Shown here piece after piece: positions 44,764-55,500 of a stretch of 64,000 nt of DNA. Location of the stretch: assembly GCA_047495785.1 (NCBI GenBank), contig JBLDXI010000024.1, positions 2,232,001 to 2,296,000 of the forward strand, in the 5' to 3' direction. This stretch comes from Lepidodermella squamata (Eukaryota; Gastrotricha). The position numbers and the translations under genes are program-made. How positions within the stretch are numbered: position 1 is the stretch's first letter; each line of letters starts with the position of its first letter. The notes under the pieces are model-generated. The model did not search any database and had not been told where the DNA came from. It worked only from the letters and a program-made list of their open reading frames with translations.

Positions 44764-47700
44764 CTAGATTTGCTTTCCAACGTAGCCTCTGATCCAGCCT
44801 AACACCTGGCAAACATCACCATAGAGACCAGGATATCTAGGCTCGGCACACCCGTTTCCAAATGAGGTCACACCTTGCAGAACGAAGTAACCATTCTTGC
44901 AGCAGGCAAGAGGTCCCCCAGAGTCGCCTTGACACGTATCAATCCCGCCCACGCCGTCATTGCCAGCACAGAAAGCCGTCATGTTAGCCACAGTGCCTTT
45001 TTCGTATTTATTTCGCCGTTCACACACTGTATTTTCAACGATTGGTACGACTGCGCTGAGTTGTCGGGCTGGCAGTTTCCCTTCAGCGCTTGTAGCACCA
45101 TAGCCTGATATCAGCACCAGTTCGCCAGGCGAGCAGGTATCAGAACAGGTGTATGGTAGGCAGATAGGCCGAATGTCCCAGCTATCAAGAGGTATTGGCT
45201 CTTCCAATTCAAGTAGGCAGAAATCGTTAGAGGGATCACCATTAGCACTTTCACTATGAATGAATACAAATTAAGTGAAGCTACAACTTTACAATTATAG
45301 GAATTCAACAGACCGTGAATTTAAATTAAATTAAATGTAATCAAAACAACTTACTTGTATTGAGGATGGAGAATGTTTCGTGCAGTTTTTCGCACGGTTC
45401 TATATGAAGCAATAGTTGCATTGAGACTGTCATGTACGCCGTCATTGCCACCAACCAAGACTAACGTAGAGCTAGAAAAAAATTCATTCTTATCGTTAGA
45501 AATGCATAACTGAACTACATAGACTCCAGATGCTAGATCCGGGATGATTGGCCAATTAAAACTTTTTAAATTTTTCGAGGTGTCTCATGACAGGCAGGTG
45601 CCTGCGATTCCCCCCAAATCCTCTTGGCCTTTTCAGCTGAAATTGCTACATTCCTATATGCTAAAGGAACATTTTTGCCATGGGAAAATTTAATTTCTAT
45701 AATCTATAACGTTCTATGAACATTTTCAAGGTGAAACTTTCACCTCAATTTTCAAGATATTTTCACATGGGTAGTATGGGTATGCCTCCTTAACACCCCA
45801 AGAACGGAAAAGGAGTAGGAATAGAAAGAATTTTCCTACAGAAGCCCCTTTCTCCATAGAGTTGGAGTATTCCCTTATTTCTTATTGTTCTATGACTTGA
45901 GAGGAAGACTTAAGAGCATACAATTTTTCCATATTACCTATCGCACTTCTCTCAAATTTCATTGCTACACATAAATAATGAACATACTTGATTGGATGTG
46001 ACGAGGAGCAGCAGTGGCCACTAAATAATATAAAACACCTCAAATATTGCGCGTGCAAAACGGTATAAAAGTTTACGCTGTTAAAACCCATCGATCACTG
46101 AGAACAGAGCCACCACAAATGCCATAACTATTCACCTTAATTAATAGTATCAAAGCCTGCAATTTGAGAAAAAATACCACTATTGATGGAATCTGAAGCC
46201 ATTGTTACAAATACCTACCTGCCACGGGAATTCATTTTCAGCCGACTCTGTACCACCCACAATTTGTAGAGAAGGCAGCAGATCTTCTTCGACGTTCCAA
46301 TATTTGTTGTGCCCGCATGAGCTGTACGGACTTTCTTGTGGAGTTGTTTCATTGTAACGCGGGCGCGGTGTTATCGGCGACGGAATGAGGCCCGCATTCT
46401 GAAGTGCTACAGGTCCGGCGTAGTGAGCATCGATCTCGCTTCGGGTCATTTCGAAATCACATATTAGAACCTCGTCAATGTGGCCAGTGAAGTTGGTGGA
46501 GCCGATAACGTAAGGACAAGTCGAGACGAAGATGGAGCTATTCGAAGGGTAGTCTTCTATTGCGTGCTGTATTTGAAAGACAATCAAAACATGACAGCTA
46601 GAGGCGGATATTTAAAATACTTACGTCATTTTGATAGATTGTGGTGGTTCCATTCCCGACGACCACGCAGATTTGGGTGAAATTCTCAGCTGTAGAAGTA
46701 GCATCTTTAACACGCGATGCGTAATTGATTTGCAAAATCGGTTGATATAAGGTGGATTGCACTTGAAACGACGACCTCCCGTTTGGCTTTGACGAGTGAG
46801 AGATTAATAGAGATGAGTACGAAAACCCATCCAGGCAATCGACGTTGGATACCAAACGGGCTGAATTCTTACCATTGGGCCTAAAAAAAAAGAGTCGGGA
46901 TAATTGATATTGGTTTAAAAACTGTCAAATTACTTGTAAAACAGGCAAATAGAATATTCCTGCCCGTAACTGAAAACTTTAGGAACTTTGACGTAGCCGC
47001 CATTCACGAGAAGTGAGCCACTTCCACGAGCTGAAGTCGAGTTGTCCACAGAGATATCACCATGACCGTTCGTTTTTGCTGGAGTTATTGAATGGTCGCT
47101 GATGTCACTGTCGAACGGCAGGTACATTCGACATTGTCTGGTCGCAACAGGTGACTAGAATTATGAGAAATTTAGAACGATCAGCGCGTGGCTGTCAACT
47201 CAGACCTTGTAAGTAGCCAGAAATCTAGAGCATTCGGCAAAATTCGTCGCAAAGTCATTGCTGTCGGAGAATGGCTTCACCTATAGAAATGAGAGATCAT
47301 GAGGGCCGACTGAATTTTAAGTATAAGGACTCACCAAAGTCATCGAGGCGAAGCAGTAACCTTGGCACACATATCCTGCTACTGACTTGCACAACGCTGC
47401 GGGCTGAACGAAGGCAATAGAACCACAGATTCTGAAAATGCAAGAAACTTACGCCAGTCGAACAATGCTTTATATCAACGTAGACGCCTGGGCTGGATGC
47501 CTTGAAACGTGAGACAGAAATGTAAGAATAATTTGATATACTCTAAATGACTAACCGATGTTTCATTGTTCCAGCATTGGGTTTCGTTGATACGGCAGCC
47601 GGCAAAAGAGCGATCGAACATGGAGAAGCATCGCACATGTGGCTGAAAGCCAGAAGTGTCAACTAAAAAATAACGGATTCAATGCTAGAAAACCATTTCA

Positions 47701-48488
47701 GACGCAAACATTACTTCCTCTTTCTGTCAAGCATTGTCTCAAGGTTGGCTTCGGCGTTTCAGATGTCTGTTAACGAAGAGCCATGAAGAAGACTTTTTAG
47801 GAAAACAATTAGCTTACCGTTCCACTTGGACACTCGATTGCTGTGGGATAACATACGAACTTTCTTGGACCAGTCTTGCACAGGGTGGCCGGTTGGTCCT
47901 TCAATCAACAAGATTCAATCAACAAATTGGTGATTATAATGCTGAAATCAAACCATGTATCCAGCCGTTGCCGTCCGACATGCCTCATATCGCGATTTGA
48001 ATTGCCTCCCAGTAAATTGTTGGTGCTTTAATGAAATTAATCGATTACATTGCTTATCTTTAAGGGAGAAAGACAATCACTCACCGGCAATTCATCAACC
48101 GAGCACTCAGCATTGTTGGCAATGCATCGTATCGTAAACTGCTTGAAGTTGTAGCAGCTCTTCGCCCACTAGAAGCAAGAAAATGAACAATCACGCGCAG
48201 AAAGAGGGAGAAATTCTTACGCCTGCCGACGCGCAAGATGACAACGTTTGTCGCGGTATTCCCAACTGAATTAAAAATACACCAGATGAAAATGTGAGAG
48301 AATATAATATGTCACAAAGCCACCTGAGTTTCAGTGAAGAATAAACAATCCGGCCTACAAGCCACATACCGATCATCCAATCTTGAAATGCATCGTTCGT
48401 AAGTACCATTCACTGGAACATTCGCACAACATGAACGTTCAATGGTAGAAATTAGCAAAACGGTAATCAACTTCAAAATGAAAGTCAT
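44764..48488 (-). CDS. Secreted Cys-rich/LamG/trypsin multidomain serine protease (copy 3)
   Basis: Start ATG at 48488, with signal peptide MTFILKLITVLLISTIERS and RCISRLDDRYVACRPDC. Following exons include LGIPRQTLSSC (ending at a GT donor), WAKSCYNFKQFTIRCIANN, and DQPATLCKTGPRKFVC. All are in phase, so the N-terminal region broken in copy 2 is complete here. The LamG-type domain (YLPFDSDISDHS, GSGSLLVNGGYVKVPK, GHIDEVLICDFEMTRSEIDAHYAGPVALQNAG) precedes SLQ|IVGG. Catalytic motifs are LTAGHC (His), NDFCLL (Asp) and CQGDSGGPL (Ser), with Asp at pocket position 189. An intron at about 45490-45990 is longer than its counterparts. Role inferred as for copy 1. Confidence 0.85.
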
Positions 48489-48800
48489 TTTCTGAACTTT
48501 TGGGCGTTCGAATTGAATTCAAAAGTGAGTCTGGAATCAATAAGTGATGATAGCGGTGCTATAAATCTATCTCAGGTCGCACGATTAATGGCCTCGGGAT
48601 GGCACTAATTGGCGCAGGTCACGTGTTCGGACAATAAATCACGTAATTAAACAGATAAATTGTCATTTTCGCTGCCTTTGGACAATATTTCTAACCTGAA
48701 AACTTTTCGAGGCTCCAATTGTTTACCGGGACAATAATAGAAATATTATATTTTCAATCACAATTTTATTTCATTCATTTAGAAAGACTTTTAGCTAAAC
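48489..48800. other. Intergenic, nothing recognised
   Basis: Short AT-rich spacer. It contains the upstream flank of protease copy 3. A similar sequence (ataaattgtcatttt...ggacaatatttctaac) also precedes copy 2 near 39820-39865, and a weaker version precedes copy 1, so the duplicated unit includes the promoter region. Confidence 0.5.
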
Positions 48801-50206
48801 TTAATCATGAAAAAGCTGTTTGATGTCATTTAGGCATAGCTTGTTGCCAGGATCGCATAGCATGAGCAGAAGGTCCTGGTTCCAGCTTCTATGAGGGCAA
48901 TCGTTGTTCCTTTTCAGCCTTGCCAAATGAGCTTCAAAAGCCCACCTTTTGTTATAGGCTAAATCGTAGCCTTCAAACGTCCATTCATATCGATTCATTT
49001 GCGACCATCGCCGGGGCGATAAAGACCTACACAGCCAGGGTAGTTTCTCTTTATCTGTCAGCGAGTAACAGAAACCTGTTCTCATTGCTTGCAAGAAGCC
49101 TTGAAATTCGGTTCTGAAGTGTTCATAAGTCCAATGGATCGATAAATGTGGAGAACGAGATCGGAATAACTCCAGCGATATGCCAGCTTTAGCTTCATTT
49201 TCGGCCTGGCCAGGTGCTAAATCAGTCGTAAAATTCTGAGCTCGGCGTGTTAATTGCCAGCTGTAATCAGAATTTCGGTAGTACCATAAATAGGCGCAAA
49301 AAATGTGAAATTGCGAGTATCTCAATTTTTCCCGAGTGACTTCGAAAAATGCCTCGTCGAAGGTAGTTGCGTTCATTTGACGTCGAATATGTTCCCGAAT
49401 ATCCGGCAAGTCGCGAATTCGAATAATCACAGGGAAGTAAGACATGCAGCCAAAAGGTTCTGAAAATTTAAATAATTAATTAAATTAAAAAGTGGATTAA
49501 TTATACCTTTTCGTCCGATTAATCTCTCTGTAATTCCCGGAACATCCCACCACCAGACAAAGTCATAAGGAGGCCCGAAAATGCCTCGAACAATCGGTCT
49601 TCCTTTGTCGTCAAACAAATCTGGAGCCGTAATTCGTGTTACAAAAACAGTGTCCGAATCAACGAACCCAACAAAGTCCGATTTCGTGAAATTATCCGCC
49701 CAAAATTGCAGCCATTGTTGAAAATCCCAGCCTTTTCGATAGAATGTACCGTTTTCACGAGGTTTTTCAGGTCTGATAACCACGGGCTTGGGAAGATTTA
49801 TCAGCCATTTTGTTGAATTTTTTAATGTGGAATAAATTTTCGCCGTAAATTGGTCGGTGGTATTTTTTGGTTCCGCATCACTGAGTATGAGCAAACGGGT
49901 TTTCATTGGACCATTCCTTGGCCAGAATAACCCAAAGCTCGGCAGGAAATTATTTGCGAAAAATCCGAATTCTTCATCGTTGGGTGCGATTGGTAGAAAA
50001 AGATCTAAACTGCTGTTGCCAGGCCAGAAACTGTCGATATTTGAGCAGGAAAATTGCCTCTCGGTTAGGGAACTATTATTGCTGGAATTATTTCGATGAG
50101 CTAATACAATTTTTGTTGTACGCGGAATTCGTGAAAATTTCACAAACAGTATTACGAGTATTAAAATTGCCAGTGGGAAAAATCTGCGTAAATTTAGCCT
50201 TGCCAT
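48801..50206 (-). CDS. Type II membrane glycosyltransferase-like protein (copy 2), one intron
   Basis: Exons 50206-49507 and 49459-48801. The 47-base intron (gtataa...ttttcag) is in phase 1 and gives GRKEPFGCMSYFP at the junction. About 452 residues: signal anchor FPLAILILVILFVKF (about 9-24), an Asn-rich stem with NxS/T sites, DLFLPIAPN, WADNF, GFVDSDTVFVT (DxD), WWWDVPG, CMSYFPVII, and a C-terminal HWTYEH block. It is paralogous to 22464-23651 over its whole length. Likely a Golgi GT-A-type enzyme; substrate unknown. Confidence 0.77.
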
Positions 50207-52562
50207 AAAAAATAATGTGAGGCATTTTATTTACGAGATAGGAATGCATACACCTTTCATTCAAATCCATTCAAGGTAGGCAGAGCATTCAGCCATTCAT
50301 AAAAATAGTTCATTTCATTTTGTATTTTCACTCAATTTATTTCTAGTGAGCGATTGTCCTGTATAATGCAGTTCAAAAAAAGCGATAAAATATACCTAAT
50401 GACCTTTTGGTAAAGATCAATCGAATGGGTCAATACGTGCCGCAACGAATGCGTTTCGAACTCAGCGCATCTGCGTTTCAGAAATAGAAAATGACGATGT
50501 TCGAGCAATAAACTACCTTGTTTACGGCTGTCTAATTACAGCTATTTTCGGATAACCGATTTGCGGCTGTTTCTTCTCATCGGGCATGCCGGGAAAAAAA
50601 TGCCGGCATTTTTTGCATAATATTTACCTTTTTTACATTGCAGAAACATCGTTACATGAAAAAAGCCGGTTTATGTAGTATTGAATGGGCTATTTTTATC
50701 CCGGAAATGGCTCTCAACAAGGGTCAAGCAGGGTCGAAGCGATTTTCGAAGGGAAATCAAGTAGAAAATTAAAATATATTTTCAGAAATTTTTTATTCTT
50801 TTTTTCATAAGGCTGAGAGCCTTTAGTTTATCGCAATAGAGTGACCGCAAGTTTTTATTTTAACCAATTTCCCGTATTAATTATATCCGAATTTTTTTTC
50901 TCGTTAATTTTAATCTATCGATAATGTCTTTGAAAAGCTGAAGTAAAGGTCTTTTATTTGCCGATGCGTTAATTATTTTTTGTAAAATTTTTAAAGAGAT
51001 GTTTTGACCTTTCAAGGTCGCTGCTGTCTGGTCTGCATCTGCCATCGCCAGCGTTTAAAATACAGGCGGCATTCTTTCTTTGATGATATGTTGATGATAC
51101 GAGTTTTTCGGCATCCAATCACTTATGATAATGTTGTGCGCGTTTTTTCACCGATCCCCGGAAGCGACCCTCAACCGCAGAGGCGGCGAGAGACTTTCGG
51201 CTTATTTTGCCTCAGATATTCAACAAAACACGGAGAGCGAAAAAGGTAGCGAAGCGGAACCCGCCGCCGGCTAAAAATTATCAGCCGCGCGCCATGTGTT
51301 CAAGGCGGAAAAAAGCGCGCTCACGTTTTTTTGACCAATATTATCCGCGCGCAGTTTATATATATAGTCCTCCTTAATAATAATAGTATTTTTCTTACCT
51401 TTCGGCAGCGCGCGCGTTATTAAAAACGTGAAAATAATAAAGCGGCTACAGCTTGCGGGCCCCTAGCAGCTTTTTGCTTGTAAACATTGGCGTGGTGGTA
51501 AGAAGGAGCGGCCGGTTCTAACAATAATCTACCGACCGACTCGTCGTTATTATAACCGGCAAATTTAGCCGGGGAGTAGCACAGCACAATACTAATAAAC
51601 GCGCCACGCCGTTAGACGCCCAAGGCGCGCTCCAAGACACGCCCGGCCGGCCGAGTAGCAGGGGTGAGAGAAAATCACACCGCGGCGCTGAAAGGTTAAC
51701 CAGCCACCGGCTTACTTACGCGCCTACTGGGTAGCTTGTGATGTGCCAATAATTAATCTGCAAACGAGCTACAACACAAGCGGCCTCCCGATTTATTATA
51801 GCGCGCGATTTGACCCACTGCGCGAGAGGAGGCCTAAATTGCAGGCCACACACACGCACAAACAAGTGTGTGTTATCAGGCCTTTTTATTGCAGCGAGAT
51901 ATCGATATTTATTATTATCATGTCTTTAGCAACAAACTTTTAGCTAAGCCACAGCCAGGCGCATTTAGGCCCACCAAAAATAACAACAAACAAAACAAGA
52001 AACGGTGCTGTGTTTTGCCCAGCGAGTGTTCGCTACATTAGTAACATCGTATTATTTAGCATGCCAGCAACACCACGACTGCAGCAGGTCCCTTAGCGCC
52101 TTCTACTTGCATACATTGAGCAGCGAAAACTGCGCGCACAGCAATTTATCGCGCGCGCGGCGACCGATTCTTATTGAATTAAACGCGATCGCCTCGCCTC
52201 GACAGCTTGGGTCAAGCCTGGCTGTAGTAGCAGTAGTACTAATCGGATAATTTTGCTACGCATCGACGCAACCGCAAACCAGCCGACTGGCGGACACTTG
52301 TATAAATTATTTTTGTATCGCTTACTCCACATCAACTAAGTATACTGGTTTTCGCCGCATTTTCTAACAACAACTAAAAAAAACGTTTTCATTAAGGTGG
52401 ACTTTTTAATTATTTTTAGATGCTGTCAGCATTTTTAACAACTGCCAATATCGAAAGTGACACAGAGATTGATCGCAAGCTGATCGACGAATTGCCTTGA
52501 TATTTATCGAATCAATTTTTCGTCGCTGGAAACAACTTTTACATTATTAACACAACCAAGTG
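50207..52562. promoter_or_regulatory. Upstream/5'UTR region of the ADAMTS gene with CpG-rich block
   Basis: The left part is AT-rich. From about 51150 to 52300 the sequence becomes rich in CpG and GCGCGC motifs, unlike the rest of the intergenic DNA. A TATA-like tttatatatatag lies at about 51355-51368. No ORF of interest is seen. This probably contains the promoter and long 5' leader of the plus-strand ADAMTS gene, whose ATG is at 52563. The exact transcription start is not identifiable. Confidence 0.4.
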
Positions 52563-55500
52563 ATGGTTCTTCATTATTTATCGTCGTTATTATTCATCAT
52601 TGGCGTTACGTCGATTTACGTTCTCGCGGCTACCGGTAACAACTCGCCGATTTTGAAAGATCAAGCCGAGGAGTTTGAACGTTACCGGGCGCAAATTTCT
52701 CGGCAAAAACCTCGCGTCTCATCAGGTACGTTGGTATTTCCTTAACCTCGTTACTAGGGACGCTTTTTTAAGTGCGCGGTTGCTATGGACTCGGAACTGC
52801 TTAAATCACTTGTTGTTATATCGTAATCGATGTTAATCAAGTGTAGCTTTTTCAGTGCGGTCAGTGGAAAAATCGCTGCCTGTTATTGCGTTTCGTTACG
52901 CTCCGCCGCTCGCCGGTAGCCGCTACCAAGTTTTGTTGTAATAAGCGATAAATTATCGCTGTTTGTTTTTGGCGCATGCTTTTAACTTGTAACGGCTACT
53001 GCTAGTTGGTATTATCACTGGCAATCATTTAGAACGGCCTGTGTTTACCTTTTTATGTGCGATAGAAGCCAAGATTTTTGTTGTTATTTTTAACCGCGCG
53101 TTGTGCTTTTGTTTTCTCGGTCGCTACTGCGCCCCACCCCCGGTTTTATTGTAAGTAATCGCAACAACGCGCGCATTTTTACTTATCTCACCGGGCAATG
53201 AAATTAGTTTTCGCGGAAATAGCCGCGATATACTAAATAAGCGCGTCTCTGGTTTGCGTTAGCAGGCGCGGTTATTGCGAGTAAAAAATAATAATAGCTC
53301 CATTCATCTGCCTTAAAACCGCGCCCGCGCACTTGAGATTATTCAGTGCGCAATAATTATGAACAGCCAAGTCGCGAAATATTGCACGCAAAATTCAGTA
53401 CTAGACCAATCAGTGCATTGATTGAACAGAAAAATCGAAAAAAAATTAGAAATTAAATGGGATTAAAATGGAAAAAAATTGTTTTATTTTTCAGAAACCG
53501 GCGAAATGGAAATAGTTTACCCTAAAAAATTAGCTCAATCATCGTCGAGTGATCATTTATCTGCTTCTCTGTCGATGCGTGTCGGCGGCGGTGTGCGCCT
53601 TCACCGTTCTCAGCGCGATGCGGCGCCGAGCGACCCGAATGTCGCCGCCGGCGGCAATCACGAGGAAACGGGCGCGCACTGGCTCGGCATCCAGGTCTAC
53701 CGAATTCGCGCGTTCAATCGCGATTTTTTGCTAACAGTCAACCCGCGCGAGACGTTTCTCGCGCCCAACTTCGTCGTGCAGCACCTGCGCGATAACGACA
53801 CGTGGGTGAGTACGGCGCATCAGACGCCGCTGTCGGTTAGTGAAACGAGCGCCGAGCAAGTCGGGAATATGTCTTCGAGTGAAGAATCGGCGAGTGGCGC
53901 TGGATCGAACGGGGCGAATAAGTTGAACCCGAATTGGCAGCGGTGTTTTTACAGCGGAATCGTCAATTACGAACGCGATTCTAACGTCGCTCTCAGCTTA
54001 TGTCGAGGAATGGTAACTTCAATTTATATTTTACATTTTCCATGGATTTTTTTGGGGTATTTCAGTTAAAAGAGACCATTTCGCCTACTGCTGAGTAAAA
54101 AAAGAAGAAATAATGAGAAAATGCGATGAGAAGTAATTCTCAGTTTACAGCGCTCTTATGGCTTCCGTCTTGGTCTTTTTCTTTTATAAAATTATTAAAA
54201 AAAAAACATTTTTCCGGGATTCCGTGAAATTTGAGAATTTTCTGCCAGAAATGTCCTGGTTGTTTTCCATTTAAGGGCTTCAAATTTTGTTTTACTATAA
54301 TAATTTTTTCTCGAGTAATTTAGGTTTCTTTTGATTAATTTTGAAATTCTATTATAAATCCACCTTAAAATTAAAGTCGGTAAATTTTCATTTCTTTTTT
54401 CGCTGTAGTTTGGAATTTTCCGGTTCAAAGACAACAATTATTTCATCGAGCCGTATTCGCCGCAAAAGATTCCGGGAGCTTCGAATTCAACCTCAATCCA
54501 CGACAGACCGCATTTAATTTACAAATTCAAGACAGCGGCTGCTACACCCCAGCCAGGCCCCGCTTTACTTCAAATTCAGCCTGGTAAGCCATTTCATCGC
54601 CTCATTTATTTTTCTAGATTATAACTTGGGGTTATTAAGGCCACTTTTGGTTGAGTGGCTCATCGGCACTCGTGTTAATAAGGTAACTGGGTTTACTTCG
54701 TGGCCGATCGTATTTAGATTTTTTATTACGCAAAAACGACGATGACGCTGAGCGAACAGCCGGCCACGCTTGCGCGCAAAAGGGCACGCTCTGGATTATA
54801 CTGCCCGGCGTTTTTTTGCGCGGCAAAAAACGCGCAGTTATAATAATAATAAGCGTTAACTTGCGAAAATATTTGTTTAATAGCCGCGACCAATCGCTTC
54901 GAACTACACACACACCGCCCAGGGTTTGCTCGATAGACCTATAGGTATAGCTGTTTCACGTGAACTGGATTTGTTTACGTTATGGCCGGTTTTATATAAT
55001 ATCCTATCTATATTGATGATGATCGGGGTTGGGAACCAGGTGGGTTGCTCGTTTCAGTGAATCCTGGCTTGGGCTTTCTTGACGTATGCCTTTCTCCACT
55101 TCGGGCACTCGTCCTTATCCAGGCCTCTTGAGTCAAAGTCCAGGTTTATTGGGGCGAATTCTCAGTTATTTATCGTCCAAAGAGGAAAATTACCGAATTG
55201 ATGGAAATCTGAATATCAAGATGTAAAAAATAGGAATTTCGAAAATTTTACCGCAGATTTGCCCTAAAATTCAACCGTGATGGGTAAGTAACACCAAGCT
55301 CCTAGTATAGGAGAGTTTATATGCCATGAAAATAAATATCAGCGAAATGGGAACTTTCACGTCCCATTCGCACGTCTTCAAGAGCGCGGTTCTATATACA
55401 GAGTGCCCCATAGGTAATTCAAACGAAGAAAATAAAAGGATATTGAAAGTGATAAGAAGGTCTGAAATGAGAGGCGAAATAACATCTCATGGTCAGAAAC

